The notes: a model not told the origin generated them from the letters alone. Counted from the stretch's first letter, positions 16,895 to 26,670 are shown. The stretch is 64,000 nt of DNA from Natranaeroarchaeum aerophilus (GCF_023638055.1 NZ_JAKRVY010000001.1:379815-443814), one strand, 5' to 3'. Program-made: numbers and translations.

Positions 16895-17265
16895 TCGTCC
16901 TCTTCGATCGGAATCCGATCGTCGGTCACGGTATCGAACGCCGTGTCGGACGACACGACCGGATCGTCACCTGCGTAGGCGAGATGGTACGCGTCGAACG
17001 CGGTTACTCCGTGTTGTTCCATGTAGTCAGCGGCCTGGAAGAGGACGGTTTCCTCTTCGGGAATCGCTGCGATCTCCAGCACGTAGCTGAGCGCTTCCAT
17101 CCGATCGAACGAAAACCGATCGGAGATCATCAACAGTTCGAGCAGCGTCGCCCGCGAGGTGTAGATCTCGCCCTCGTTCTCCGCCGCGATTGTGGCGGCG
17201 CGCTCTTGCAACCAGTCGTCGTCTTTCACCAGCGCGATAAAAAAGTCGGTATCGGCGTATATCAT
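16891..17265 (-). CDS. vapC: PIN-domain ribonuclease, VapC-type toxin
   Basis: The 124-residue PIN domain shows the expected acidic residues: IYADTDFFIALVKD (D5, D7), LLELLMIS, TAFDAYHLAYAG and SSDTAFDTV. VapC toxins are Mg-dependent RNases that cut tRNA or rRNA. The AbrB-type antitoxin gene lies directly upstream and overlaps it by 4 bases, the standard VapBC order. Some haloarchaeal PIN/AbrB pairs may be housekeeping rather than toxic. Confidence 0.83.
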   Translation of the reverse strand: MIYADTDFFIALVKDDDWLQERAATIAAENEGEIYTSRATLLELLMISDRFSFDRMEALSYVLEIAAIPEEETVLFQAADYMEQHGVTAFDAYHLAYAGDDPVVSSDTAFDTVTDDRIPIEEDD

Positions 17266-17513
17266 TCCCGACGTCCGTCTGTTGCCGCTGATCGGGCGGC
17301 TTCCCGGGCTTCTTGTTTGATTTCATGCATTGATTTACCCTCGAAGGCATCGCCGACGGCTTCGCGAAGTCCTTTGATTGGATCCTCTTCGATCGGGATC
17401 AGCTCGATCCGGTCTTCGAGTTCGATGACCCGATACCGGTCACCGTGTCGCTCCCGGATCTCATGCGGGATAACGATTCGCCCCCGATCGTCGGTTTCCG
17501 CGGTCTTGCTCAT
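17262..17513 (-). CDS. vapB: AbrB/SpoVT-type antitoxin of the PIN pair
   Basis: The 83-residue protein has a swapped-hairpin AbrB domain at the N-terminus (TAETDDRGRIVIPHEIRERHG, RYRVIELEDRIELIPI) and a C-terminal helix (HEIKQEAREAARSA) that would occupy the toxin. It likely autoregulates the operon. A TATA-like TTTTTATTTC on the minus strand lies about 27-36 bases upstream. It is the first gene of the pair with the PIN nuclease. Confidence 0.82.
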   Translation of the reverse strand: MSKTAETDDRGRIVIPHEIRERHGDRYRVIELEDRIELIPIEEDPIKGLREAVGDAFEGKSMHEIKQEAREAARSAATDGRRE

Positions 17514-17703
17514 CCTGTCTACCGATACTGTGGGAAGAAATAAAAAGATTCCCCGAGTCTGTCCGGTGAGTTCCTGCAGAGCAGAGTAGTTCCAGTCTAC
17601 TCGACGATACCAGCGGGTAAGCTCTGTATAAATTCAGTATACAACTACTTCTATTTCGATATAGTGTGTATACCTTTCAACTACTCCCCTGCCTGTTCAG
17701 TTG

Positions 17704-18492
17704 ATGCGACGGAGAACGTTCATCGGCACGTGTGGTATCGCAAGTATGGCCGCCATCGGGGGCTGTCTCGGTGACGACGATGACGAGGACGAAAATGGCG
17801 AAGCAGCCAACGGCGACGAGAACGGTGATGAAAACGGCGACGAGAACGGAGACGAAGAAAACGGTGAGGAAGAGAACGGTGATGAAAACGGCGACGAGGA
17901 GAACGGAGACGAAGAAAACGGCGAGGACGACGACTCTCCCGCGATAGCGGAGTTTACCGGCACCGGCCCGGAGACCACCGACAGCTTCGAGCTCGAAGAC
18001 GGCTTTGCCGCGCTCCGGATCGATCCAATCGAGAATATCGGTGTCGACGTCGTCACGATGGACGGTGGTGTGCCCCGATCGGCCGAGTGGGACGTCAGGA
18101 ACTACCAGGGGTTCCTGCCGCTGAGCATGGGAGCGGGCGAGTACGAACTCGACATCGATGTCGACGAGGACGTCGAGTGGTCCATCACGGTGTACAACGA
18201 TCCCGCCGACGGCGCAACGGCGCTCGACCTGCCGACGACAGTCGAGGGGTCGGAGCCCGATTACACCGGACCGATCGACTTCAGCGAGGGTGTAACCGCA
18301 TCCGTCGATTACGACGGCGAGGGCGAGTTCTTCCTCAAGCTGTACGCACTCGACGGCGAGTACATCGAGGAGCTACACCACGAGGACGGGGCGTTCGAGG
18401 ACGATATCGAGATCGACTACGACGAGTGGGGCTGGGTCCTGATTACGGCCAGCGAGGAGTACGAGGTAACCTTCGACGCCAGCGAGGAGTAG
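17704..18492 (+). CDS. Tat-exported lipoprotein with Asp/Glu/Asn/Gly repeat linker
   Basis: From ATG 17704 (a TTG directly before it is an alternative) the product has 262 residues. The N-terminus RRRTFIGTCG followed by a lipobox IGGC (about Cys20) is a Tat lipoprotein signal. A low-complexity DENGDENG-type linker spans about residues 25-78, which would hold a globular domain away from the membrane. The C-terminal domain (about 80-262) is beta-rich with repeated acidic strands and resembles no family I can name. It is convergent with prf1. Confidence 0.75.
   Translation: MRRRTFIGTCGIASMAAIGGCLGDDDDEDENGEAANGDENGDENGDENGDEENGEEENGDENGDEENGDEENGEDDDSPAIAEFTGTGPETTDSFELEDGFAALRIDPIENIGVDVVTMDGGVPRSAEWDVRNYQGFLPLSMGAGEYELDIDVDEDVEWSITVYNDPADGATALDLPTTVEGSEPDYTGPIDFSEGVTASVDYDGEGEFFLKLYALDGEYIEELHHEDGAFEDDIEIDYDEWGWVLITASEEYEVTFDASEE
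17791..17925 (+). repeat. Intragenic low-complexity repeat (DENG/EENG codons)
   Basis: Tandem hexa/dodecanucleotide units of the form GA(C/T)GA(A/G)AACGG(N) repeat about ten times inside the lipoprotein gene. The units encode Asp-Glu-Asn-Gly and Glu-Glu-Asn-Gly. Such arrays change length by slippage, so linker length probably varies between strains. Confidence 0.8.
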
Positions 18493-18493
18493 T

Positions 18494-19747
18494 CTATACG
18501 CCGGTCGAGTAGCGCAGAATGCCGGCGAATCCGCCGAAGGCGTTGAGCAGTTGGTCGCCCTTCTCGAAATCGGTCGAGACGAACTTCGTTTCGGTCCCGC
18601 GTTGCTCGGCGATCTCGATGAGATGGTCAATGGCGTCCTCACGCTCGCCATCTTCGGCATCCATCTCCTCGCCACACTCCGAGCAGGTGTGATCGGGCGT
18701 CGACGCCCGGCTGTCGACGACCTCGCGTTCCTCGTGGCCTGCCGAGCACTCGTAGGTGATGACGTCCCGGCGGAGGTCCTCGCTGATGAGGAGCGTCTCG
18801 ACCGATCCCATGATGAGGTTCTTGCGGGTCTGCTCGAAACCGTAGGTCGCTTTCTCGCCGTCGTGAAGCTCCCTGAAGAACGTCTCCATGAGATCTTTGC
18901 CCTCCATGAGCTCGGCGTCGGCAAGCGCTTCCTGCCCTGCATCGACAAGGTCGCGGAGGCCCGACTCGTCGGTGTAGGAGACGTCGAACTTCCCGAGGAC
19001 TTTGTCCTGAATCTCGTGGTGGAGGTAATCGCCGTCGAGGAACTCGTCTTTGGTCGGCGATGGACCGCCGACGAGCACGCCGTCGAGTTCGTGGCGTTTG
19101 GCGACGAAGAGGTCGTTTGCCATCTCGGCGACCTCCTGATAGAAGTTGTCGATCGCTTCGAGCCGCAGGCGGGCGAACCGCTGTGCGGACTGGCCACCTT
19201 TGCGCTGCTTGCCGGGGACCAGCGAGGAGGCGGATTTGACCGGCTCGACGCGTTTGCCCTTGAGCCACCCGACGTTGGCCTCGCGCCGATCGAGCACAAT
19301 CAGGCCATACAGGCCCTTGTCCGCCAGCATGTGCTCCAGGGGCTCGGTGAGGAAATCCGAGTCGCAGTGATAGCGGAACGACTCGACCGGCTGGGGCGGG
19401 TTCTCCAGCGCCTCGGTCACCATCTCGCTGCGCCCACCGCTGGTGTTGACCGCGCCCGAAAACAGGACGAGCCCATTGTCAGGCGGATAGGTGTCGTAGT
19501 ATTTCAGACGCGCCTTGATACTCGACAGGGCGTCCTGGACGTTCGTTCTGGTCTGTTTTGACTTGATGTTGGCCGCTTCGCTGTGTTCCTGTGTGACGTG
19601 GGCGACGACGTCGCTGATCTGCTTGTCCGGGGGCACGTAGATCGTGACGAGCTGGGTCCCCGAGCCCTCGTACTCTTTGAGGTCCTCGATGACCTTCCGG
19701 AACTCGTATTTCTTCCGGTCGGAGTGGTCCGCTTCCTGCTGGCTCAT
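18494..19747 (-). CDS. prf1: Peptide chain release factor aRF1
   Basis: The 417-residue protein has the stop-codon recognition element NIKSKQTR in domain 1 and the universal GGQ (RKGGQSAQRFARLR) that triggers peptidyl-tRNA hydrolysis. The C-terminal domain has a zinc-like cluster with YECSAGHEE and HTCSECGEEM. It reads all three stop codons and terminates translation. The length is standard. It stands alone, convergent with the lipoprotein and divergent from minD. Confidence 0.93.
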   Translation of the reverse strand: MSQQEADHSDRKKYEFRKVIEDLKEYEGSGTQLVTIYVPPDKQISDVVAHVTQEHSEAANIKSKQTRTNVQDALSSIKARLKYYDTYPPDNGLVLFSGAVNTSGGRSEMVTEALENPPQPVESFRYHCDSDFLTEPLEHMLADKGLYGLIVLDRREANVGWLKGKRVEPVKSASSLVPGKQRKGGQSAQRFARLRLEAIDNFYQEVAEMANDLFVAKRHELDGVLVGGPSPTKDEFLDGDYLHHEIQDKVLGKFDVSYTDESGLRDLVDAGQEALADAELMEGKDLMETFFRELHDGEKATYGFEQTRKNLIMGSVETLLISEDLRRDVITYECSAGHEEREVVDSRASTPDHTCSECGEEMDAEDGEREDAIDHLIEIAEQRGTETKFVSTDFEKGDQLLNAFGGFAGILRYSTGV

Positions 19748-19871
19748 TGTCTGTACTAACCGCTGGCCCGCCTAAGTATGCTTTGACCTGCAAGGGCGTC
19801 GGGCCGCAGCGACGTCGCTTCCGCTGTCTACCTGTCACTTCCCCGAATTTTCCGCCTTCCTTCGCACGATG

Positions 19872-19879
19872 TTTTATTA
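19872..19879 (+). promoter_or_regulatory. TATA-like box for minD-type gene
   Basis: TTTTATTA lies about 29-36 bases before the ATG at 19908, which would give a short or absent 5' leader. Confidence 0.45.
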
Positions 19880-19907
19880 CGCACGGGTGTTTGCCATATA
19901 CCAACCA

Positions 19908-21185
19908 ATGTCTTCGACAACAGTCTATGCTATCGCGAGCGGGAAAGGTGGGGTCGGCAAGACCACGACGACGGTCAACCTCGGGACCGCGCTGGCGGGG
20001 GCGGGCCACCGCGTTGCGGTCGTCGACACCGACCTCGGCATGGCGAACCTCGCCGGGTTCGTCAACCTCTCGGCCGACGGCCCGACGCTACACGACGTGC
20101 TTGCCGGGGAGGCGACGGTCTCCGACGCAACGTACGAGGTCGCAGAACGGATCGGTGCGATCCCAAGCGGGACTGAACTTTCGGGGTTCGCCGAGGCCGA
20201 CACAACCGAACTGAGCGAGGTAATCGACCGACTCCGCGAGGAGTTCGACTACGTCCTGCTCGATGTTGGTGCAGGCATCAGCCACGAATCCGTGTTACCC
20301 CTCGGCCTCGCCGACGAGACGATCCTCGTTTCGACGCCCGAACCGGCGTCCGTCCAGGATGTCAAGAAGACGATCGACCTCACCGAGCGCTCGGGGGGCG
20401 ATGTGGCGGGACTGGTACTCACCCGAACCAGATCCGGGGACAAGGTATCCTACGACGAGATTGCGGCCCGACTCGACATCCCACTGTTCGGGACGATCCC
20501 CGAGGACGATGCGGTTCGGGACAGCGTGTACGCCCGGACGCCGCTGGTGGTCAACACGCCCGACTCGCCCGCCGCGACAGCATACCGTGACCTCGCTGGT
20601 GCTCTCGTTGAGGACACCGTCGACCCCGACACGACCCCGCCAGCCTCCGAACCGGCGGACGACGCCGCAGTAGAGGCCGGGACCACCCCCGATCAACCAG
20701 CCTCGTCGACCGATGTCTCGGACGCCCTCTCGGACGTCGACGACGCGCCTGATCAGACCGAGACGGACGATGCGGATGACCTGCCCGACGAAGATCTCGA
20801 CCTCTCGCTGGACGAGGACGACGACGCCGTTGTCGAGGCCGAAACCGACGCTGTCGAAGCGGCCACCGGGGCAGTCGACGATCCCTCGGAGAGCTTCGAC
20901 CATGACGCGTCGAGCGACGACGAGGGGGTAACGATCCCCGACGCCGAAGACGATGCGGAAGAGACCGACTCGTCGGCCGAACTGGACGACGACGCGATAC
21001 CGTTCCGGGGCGGCGATTCCGGGGCCGAGGCGGCTGCTGGGGACGACGTTGCTGACGACGACGGAGATGGGTCCACCGAGGCGGTAGACGACGATGAAGC
21101 GGCGGCCGAAGAGACTGACGACGCTGACGCGGATGAGGGAGACGACGAGAAAGAAGGGAAAGGCTTCCTTGGCGGTCTGTTCTAG
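19908..21185 (+). CDS. minD: MinD/ParA-family ATPase with long acidic C-terminal tail
   Basis: From ATG 19908 (MSSTTVYAIASGKGG) the product has 425 residues; an upstream in-frame ATG lies in the promoter. A deviant Walker A KGGVGKTT is at 13-20, with DTDLGMANLAGF and VLLDVGAGIS as later MinD motifs. The ATPase ends near residue 235. It is followed by about 180 Asp/Glu-rich residues and a hydrophobic end GKGFLGGLF. Haloferax MinD4, an oscillating polar organiser for archaella and chemosensory arrays, also has a C-terminal extension; equating them is inference. It is convergent with argS. Confidence 0.85.
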   Translation: MSSTTVYAIASGKGGVGKTTTTVNLGTALAGAGHRVAVVDTDLGMANLAGFVNLSADGPTLHDVLAGEATVSDATYEVAERIGAIPSGTELSGFAEADTTELSEVIDRLREEFDYVLLDVGAGISHESVLPLGLADETILVSTPEPASVQDVKKTIDLTERSGGDVAGLVLTRTRSGDKVSYDEIAARLDIPLFGTIPEDDAVRDSVYARTPLVVNTPDSPAATAYRDLAGALVEDTVDPDTTPPASEPADDAAVEAGTTPDQPASSTDVSDALSDVDDAPDQTETDDADDLPDEDLDLSLDEDDDAVVEAETDAVEAATGAVDDPSESFDHDASSDDEGVTIPDAEDDAEETDSSAELDDDAIPFRGGDSGAEAAAGDDVADDDGDGSTEAVDDDEAAAEETDDADADEGDDEKEGKGFLGGLF

Positions 21186-21187
21186 AA

Positions 21188-22945
21188 CTACATCGATTCC
21201 GGCGCTTCCACACCGAGCACGTCCAGTGAGTTGGCGACGGCGTGTTTTGCCGCAGCGACCAGCGCGAGACGGGCGTCGCGTACGTCGGGGTCGACGTCCT
21301 CGCCAAGCACCTGGCACTCGCGGTAAAAGACGTTGAACCGCTCGGCGATATCGCGCGTGTAAGTGGCGACCACGTGGGGCTGGAGTTCATCGGCGGATTC
21401 TTCGATTACCGCCGGGAAACGGGCGATTGTCCGGAGGAGATCGCGCTCCGCATCGGTGTCGAGCAGGTGGGGGTCGATGTCCGCGGGCGGTTCGGAGCCT
21501 GCCTCGCCGAGAATCCCACTACAGCGTGCGTGAACGTACTGGACGTACGGCGCGGACTGGGCCTCGAAGTCGAGAGCGCGCTCCCACTCGAAGGTGATCG
21601 ATTTGGTCGGCTGTTTGGCGACGATGTCATACCGCACTGCGCCGATGCCGACCTGCCGGGCGATCCGCTCGACATCGCTCTCGTCGAGGTCGTCGTCGCG
21701 GATGCGGTCGTCCAGCCGATCCTCGACCTCCTCGCGGGCGCGGTCGATCGCCTCGTCGAGCAGGTCGTCGAGGTCGACGCCGGTGCCCTCGCGCGTACTC
21801 ATCCCCTCGCCGCCGGGGAGATTGACCCACGAGTAAAAGAGCTGGTCGAGCTGGTCGGTGTCGTTGCCCAGCAGGTCGAGCGCGGCGTCGAGCTGGTCGA
21901 AGGCGAGGCGGTGGTCCTCGCCGATGACGGTGACGGCCCGATCGTAGTTGTCGAACTTCCACTCGTGGTGGGCCAGATCGCGCGTGGGATAGAGGCTGGT
22001 TCCATCCGAACGCAGGAAGACGAGGTTCTTCTCGATGTCGTACTCGTCGAGTTCGAGTTGCCAGGCCTCCTCGTCGTAGACCGCCTGATCGAGCTTCTTG
22101 AGCCGCTCGACGAGATCGTCGGTCGAGCCGTTGCGCATGAACCGGGTTTCCTTGACGAACTCGTCGAACTCCGCGGGGAGCCGCGAGAGGGTCTCTTGCA
22201 TCCCCGCGAGGACGCTGTCGACAACCTCGCTTACTCGCTCGTAGGCCGCCTCGTCGCCCGCTTCGAGCCCCTGCATGATCGCCTCGATCTCGGCCTCGGC
22301 GGCCTCGACCTCGTCTTCGGGTGCCTCCTCGAGGAAGGCGTTGCCTTTGCGGTAGTAGCGGACGAACTCGTAGTCCGGCTTGTCGCGTTCGGGCTCGGGC
22401 AGAGCCGACTCGTCGAAGCGCTCGTAGGCCCAGGTGAAGACGGCGATCTGTCGTCCGGCGTCGTTGACGTAGTAGTGCCGGTCGACGTCGTAGCCAGCGT
22501 AATCGAGGACGCGACAGAGCGCGTCGCCGATGATCGGGTTGCGTGCGCGGCCGACGTGGACGGGGCCGGTCGGATTGGCGCTCGTGTGCTCGACGACGAC
22601 GCTCGTCTCGCGGTCGTCGAGGCGGCCGAACCCGTCGGACTGGGCCGCCTCGAGCGTGTCGGCGAAGTACCGGTCGCTCGGCAGGACGTTGACGTACGGT
22701 CCCTGCGTCGTGACGGCGGCGATATACTCGTACTCGTCGGCGTCGATCTCGTCTGCGATGTCGGCAGCCACCTTCGGTGGCGGTGCGCCGACCTCGCCAG
22801 CCAGCCGGTAGGCGACGCTCGACGCCAGCACGGCGTCGACGTCCTCGGGCGGCTCCTCGATGCCCAGATCGTCGTCGGGCAGGTCGAGCGTGTCGAGCGC
22901 GCTCGCCAGCGCGTCGGCCACTTCGTCGCGGATAGAGAGGAACAT
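21188..22945 (-). CDS. argS: Arginyl-tRNA synthetase
   Basis: The 585-residue class I synthetase charges tRNA-Arg. The HIGH region reads [17 protein letters not shown] and the KMSKS-equivalent region reads [15 protein letters not shown]. The C-terminal DALR anticodon domain begins near residue 460 ([12 protein letters not shown]). Length and layout are normal. It is convergent with minD, with two bases between stops. Confidence 0.93.
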   Translation of the reverse strand: MFLSIRDEVADALASALDTLDLPDDDLGIEEPPEDVDAVLASSVAYRLAGEVGAPPPKVAADIADEIDADEYEYIAAVTTQGPYVNVLPSDRYFADTLEAAQSDGFGRLDDRETSVVVEHTSANPTGPVHVGRARNPIIGDALCRVLDYAGYDVDRHYYVNDAGRQIAVFTWAYERFDESALPEPERDKPDYEFVRYYRKGNAFLEEAPEDEVEAAEAEIEAIMQGLEAGDEAAYERVSEVVDSVLAGMQETLSRLPAEFDEFVKETRFMRNGSTDDLVERLKKLDQAVYDEEAWQLELDEYDIEKNLVFLRSDGTSLYPTRDLAHHEWKFDNYDRAVTVIGEDHRLAFDQLDAALDLLGNDTDQLDQLFYSWVNLPGGEGMSTREGTGVDLDDLLDEAIDRAREEVEDRLDDRIRDDDLDESDVERIARQVGIGAVRYDIVAKQPTKSITFEWERALDFEAQSAPYVQYVHARCSGILGEAGSEPPADIDPHLLDTDAERDLLRTIARFPAVIEESADELQPHVVATYTRDIAERFNVFYRECQVLGEDVDPDVRDARLALVAAAKHAVANSLDVLGVEAPESM

Positions 22946-22993
22946 GTCCCTCCCTATTCGAGCGCCGGATATAGGACTGACGAGTTCTCCCGC

Positions 22994-23461
22994 TCAGACC
23001 GGCGTCGGATCGGGCCTGACGCCCGGAACGTCCTCGACCGCCTGCCCGTTTTCGAGTGCCCGTAAACACTCCATGACCGGGTGGGTCGTTTCGGCATCAT
23101 CACAGGGGTACACCCCGTGCAACCGGTCGCCTTCGCGGAGGACGAGACAGAGTACTGGCAGGAACATCACCGTCCGACCGGCAGCCCCTCGCCGTACTCG
23201 GAAGAACCGATCGACCGAGCGATCGGTGTCTTCCATCGCACGCTGTAACTCCCTGTACAGCGCCACCTCTTCGGGGAGTCCCCCACGACCCCCCTGTCGA
23301 AAGCAGACTTTCCGGCTCCAGTGGGTGACCGTCACCTCGTCGACGATCCCGGCCTCCTGTAGCCCGTACAGTCGATCCAGTATCGCCTCCTGCTGGCGCT
23401 GAGCGGCGTCCGGCGTGAACCCGCGCATATACACCTCGACTCGAAGCTGTTCGTTGTCCAT
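22994..23461 (-). CDS. Haloarchaeal HTH-annotated small protein
   Basis: The 155-residue protein begins RVEVYMRGFTPDAAQRQQ and has a central HWSRKVCF and a C-terminal VMFLPVLCLVLREGDRLHGVYPCDDAETTHPV. Similar proteins are widespread in haloarchaea, annotated as HTH-domain proteins; I recognise the type but not its function. It stands between argS (upstream stop side) and the divergent gene at 23630. No binding site is evident. Confidence 0.6.
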   Translation of the reverse strand: MDNEQLRVEVYMRGFTPDAAQRQQEAILDRLYGLQEAGIVDEVTVTHWSRKVCFRQGGRGGLPEEVALYRELQRAMEDTDRSVDRFFRVRRGAAGRTVMFLPVLCLVLREGDRLHGVYPCDDAETTHPVMECLRALENGQAVEDVPGVRPDPTPV

Positions 23462-23629
23462 ATCTCCCCCTGCACATCTCTACCACAGGATCGTGTAAAG
23501 CCCTTTCCCGACCCCTATTTTTTCCGACGGGTACGTGAAACGAACTGTTCGGTTGTGGACAGTAGCTCTACACCTGGCGGCCACCGCCCGCGCGTCACGT
23601 TGAAAACGATGGCCCGCTAACGGGGTCGT

Positions 23630-24004
23630 ATGCATTTCAACCAGCGCACGCAGGACGCACTGCGCGAGGCCGGTCTCGACGTCGACGACCTCAAGCGGAC
23701 CTCCGAGGCGGTCGTCGATTCGACCCGACAGACGGCCGACGAACTGGAATCTTTCTTCGGCGACGCCGATACGGTGTACTCCGATATGGAGATGGCACAC
23801 AGCACCGCGGAGTTCCCCGAACACTCCGTCGAATACCTCGATCTGACGACCCACGCCGCCGAGATGCGTGGCTGGCTCCGCTTCGACACGTGGGGTGCGT
23901 ACGTGGAGGACGGCCGGATCCTCGAAGATGGGCTGGTCGAACTCACGCTGGGGCCGACGGTCCACGACCGCGTCCGGTTCGCTCGCTCGCGAGAGCGGCT
24001 ATGA
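23630..24004 (+). CDS. Conserved haloarchaeal protein of unknown function (DUF7532-like)
   Basis: The 124-residue protein is charged and acidic, helical at the N-terminus (RTQDALREAGLDVDDL) and mixed alpha/beta later (MRGWLRFDTWGAYVEDGRI, LVELTLGPTVHDRV). I assign it tentatively to the DUF7532 type. It overlaps the FAU-1 gene by 4 bases (ATGA), so it is cotranscribed and perhaps functionally coupled to RNA processing. An upstream TATA is not obvious. Confidence 0.6.
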   Translation: MHFNQRTQDALREAGLDVDDLKRTSEAVVDSTRQTADELESFFGDADTVYSDMEMAHSTAEFPEHSVEYLDLTTHAAEMRGWLRFDTWGAYVEDGRILEDGLVELTLGPTVHDRVRFARSRERL

Positions 24005-25443
24005 CGCGGGTCAGGCTCCGGGGAATCTACACGACGGCGCTTACCCGGCGACTGCTCGATGAGGGTCACGATGTCGTACAGGCGTCGCCGCCGATCCGCG
24101 AGCGCTTCGAGGCCGAGCTCGACGCCACTCCTCGCGACGTCTGGCTCACGGATACCGATGCCCGGCAAGGGATCGGCGTATCCGGGCCCAGTGACGCGGT
24201 CGAGGACGTCCTCGCCGACCTGCGAGTCGGTCGCGATACGCTCGTCTGGGCCGACCCAGCACCCGCGGGGGCCGTCTTCGAGGGACACGTCACCGACGCG
24301 CTCGGCAGCGGCGCGGTCGTCGCGCTCGATGAGCCCGCTGCGCCCCGACTCGAGGATATTCCGTTCCACGGCGTCGACGCCGAGGGCTTTCTCCCCTACG
24401 ACGACGCCGACGGCTACGTCGACGAGGGCGATCAGGTGCGCGTGCAGGTCCACGAGCCCGCCCCGCCGTGGGCAGACCGCCGCCCGCAGGTGAGCACAGC
24501 CATCGAGATCGGCGGCGGCCTCGTCTCGCTCGCACGCGATCGCAGCGACGTCCGGGCGGACGTAAGCGGCGAGCGTGGCACCGAACTCGTCCGTACCACG
24601 GAGATGCTGCCGGTCGACGCGCCCGATGGCTGGGGAATCCGCTGGGAGCGTTCCGCGGCCGACGCCGAGATCGGACGGCTCGGCGACGCGCTCGACCGGA
24701 TCGGCGACCGTGCGGAGCGGCTGGAGGACACGCTCGGCGATGCTCCCGATACGCCGGACGCCGACAGCCGGATCGCGGCGCCGAATGCGACCGCGTGGTG
24801 CTGGTTCGGCCGGGAGTCACGCCGCGAACTCGACGGGATTCGCCGGGACGTCACGGCGACCATGGCGGGCCACCACCGGATCAAGGCGGGCGACCGTTCC
24901 GCGAGCGACGCGGTCGATTTCGTCGAGGCCGTCTGCGAGCCGACCGGGGAGTTTCCCTTCACCGCGGTCGCCGACCAGTTCGGCCCCCACGAGGGCGATC
25001 GGGTCGGTCTCGGTCACGGCAAGCCCGACGGTCGGCTCATCCAGCTCGGCCGCGGCGAGGTCACCGCGATCGACGGCGACCGGCTGACACTCCGGCGCGA
25101 GATGCGGAGTGCGGGCACCTACGACGCGCTCGGGACCGAGCGCGTGCGCGGGGATGTCGCCATCACGAAACTCGTCGAGGGGCGCTGGTGGTACCCCACG
25201 ATCTACCGCGGCGAGGACGGCAAGCGCAAGGGGACCTACGTCAACATCTGTACGCCGGTCGAGCTGTTTCCCGAGCGCGCACGCTACGTCGATCTTCACG
25301 TCGACGTGATCAAACGCCCCGACGGAACGGTAGAGCGCGTCGACGAGGACGAACTCACCGCCGCAGTCGATGCCGGGTACGTCTCTGAAGCGCTCGCCGA
25401 GAAGGCTCGAAGCGTTGCCACCGCCGTGGAGAACGCCCTGTAA
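24001..25443 (+). CDS. FAU-1-type probable ribonuclease (DUF402)
   Basis: The 480-residue protein resembles archaeal FAU-1, an RNase E/G-related AU-rich RNA-binding RNase. An N-terminal S1-like region includes FEGHVTDALGSGAVV and GFLPYDD. The DUF402-like C-terminal half contains GRWWYPTIYRGEDGKRKGTY and YVDLHVDVIKRPDG. FAU-1 processes pre-5S rRNA in Pyrococcus, known for the family and inferred here. It overlaps the gene before it by 4 bases and abuts DUF418 after it, so it is the middle of a three-gene operon. Confidence 0.82.
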   Translation: MTRVRLRGIYTTALTRRLLDEGHDVVQASPPIRERFEAELDATPRDVWLTDTDARQGIGVSGPSDAVEDVLADLRVGRDTLVWADPAPAGAVFEGHVTDALGSGAVVALDEPAAPRLEDIPFHGVDAEGFLPYDDADGYVDEGDQVRVQVHEPAPPWADRRPQVSTAIEIGGGLVSLARDRSDVRADVSGERGTELVRTTEMLPVDAPDGWGIRWERSAADAEIGRLGDALDRIGDRAERLEDTLGDAPDTPDADSRIAAPNATAWCWFGRESRRELDGIRRDVTATMAGHHRIKAGDRSASDAVDFVEAVCEPTGEFPFTAVADQFGPHEGDRVGLGHGKPDGRLIQLGRGEVTAIDGDRLTLRREMRSAGTYDALGTERVRGDVAITKLVEGRWWYPTIYRGEDGKRKGTYVNICTPVELFPERARYVDLHVDVIKRPDGTVERVDEDELTAAVDAGYVSEALAEKARSVATAVENAL

Positions 25444-26640
25444 ATGAGTGACAGCCCCGGTCCCACGCCGCCCGAAGACCGCATTGTCGCGCTGGACGCC
25501 CTGCGCGGCTTTGCCCTGCTCGGTATCTTACTGATCAACATCTGGGTGTTCTCGATGCCCGAGGACGTCCTGTTCAATCCGAACATCTACGGCGACTTCA
25601 CCGGCGCGAACTACTATGCGTGGCTCCTCACACACGTCTTCGCGGAGGGGAAGTTCATCGCGCTCTTTACGATGTTGTTTGGGGCTGGGATCGTCCTTTT
25701 CACTGCGAGCAAGGAGCGCAAGGGTCAGGACGCCCGGACGCTGTACTACCGCCGGACGCTCTGGCTGATCGTGATCGGGCTGGCCCACGCCTACCTGCTC
25801 TGGTTCGGCGACATCCTCGTCGCGTACGGGCTGAGCGCGCTGTGGGTCGTCACGCTGCGCCACTGGGAGGCGAGCAAGCAACTGTTGGCCGGCGTCGGGC
25901 TGCTGGCTGTACCGTCCGGTCTTGAACTGCTCGTTGCCCTGCAGCCGGGGGCCGACATCGCAGCCCAGTGGAACCCTCCACGGAGCGCCATTCAGGCGGA
26001 AATCGAGACGTACCGGAGCGGCTGGTTCGCTCAACTGGAACACCGGGTCCCCGCGGCGGTCCAGCGACAGACGTCGGGCTTCGTGAGCTACTCGTTCTGG
26101 CGGGTCAGTGGACTGATGCTCGTCGGGATGGCGCTGTTTCGACTGGAGATCCTCTCCGGCGGGCGCTCGACGGCCTTCTACCGGCGACTCGTCGTTGGCG
26201 GCGCGCTCGGAGGGCTCTCGTTGATCCTCGCGGGCGTCGCCGTCATCACCGCCGCCGACTGGTCGGCGGACGCGGCGCTGTACTGGCGGCAGTTCAACTA
26301 CTGGGGCGCACCGTTGCTTGCGTGTGCCTACCTCGGTCTCGTCTTCCTCTATGCGGACTGGCGTCCCGACGGGCCAGTGACGCGCGCGCTCGCCGCGGTC
26401 GGTCGCACCGCCTTCTCGAACTACCTCTTCCAGACCGTGATTGCGACCTCCATTTTCTACGGCCACGGTCTGGGCCTGTTCGGTCGCGTCGACCGCGTCG
26501 AACTGCTGGGGATCGTCCTGCTCGTCTGGATGATACAGGTGCTCCTCTCGGTCATCTGGCTGCGATACTTCCGGTTCGGTCCGGTCGAGTGGGTCTGGCG
26601 GGTTCTCACGTATCGACGGCGTGAGCCACTCAGGAACTGA
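25444..26640 (+). CDS. DUF418 membrane protein
   Basis: The 398-residue protein has about ten hydrophobic helices. It begins with the family signature ALDALRGFALLGILLINI and later has KFIALFTMLFGAG and GRTAFSNYLFQT, as in DUF418 (YeiB-type) proteins of the acyltransferase-3-like fold. Substrate is unknown. The ATG follows the FAU-1 stop codon directly, so it is transcribed with it. The 3' end lies about 30 bases from the convergent DUF5611 gene. Confidence 0.85.
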   Translation: MSDSPGPTPPEDRIVALDALRGFALLGILLINIWVFSMPEDVLFNPNIYGDFTGANYYAWLLTHVFAEGKFIALFTMLFGAGIVLFTASKERKGQDARTLYYRRTLWLIVIGLAHAYLLWFGDILVAYGLSALWVVTLRHWEASKQLLAGVGLLAVPSGLELLVALQPGADIAAQWNPPRSAIQAEIETYRSGWFAQLEHRVPAAVQRQTSGFVSYSFWRVSGLMLVGMALFRLEILSGGRSTAFYRRLVVGGALGGLSLILAGVAVITAADWSADAALYWRQFNYWGAPLLACAYLGLVFLYADWRPDGPVTRALAAVGRTAFSNYLFQTVIATSIFYGHGLGLFGRVDRVELLGIVLLVWMIQVLLSVIWLRYFRFGPVEWVWRVLTYRRREPLRN

Positions 26641-26670
26641 TCTGTCCCCGACCCCCAGTTCGGTCGTTCC

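Noticed and set aside
20295-21317. Antisense frame over the acidic tail of the MinD gene
   Set aside because: The acidic GAN-type codons read as Val, Ile and Arg on the other strand, giving a spurious protein.
21242-23065. 607-codon open frame antisense to argS
   Set aside because: It is the GC-rich shadow of argS: the amino acid order is repetitive (Val/Leu/Arg/Asp) with no recognisable domain, and argS itself is intact.
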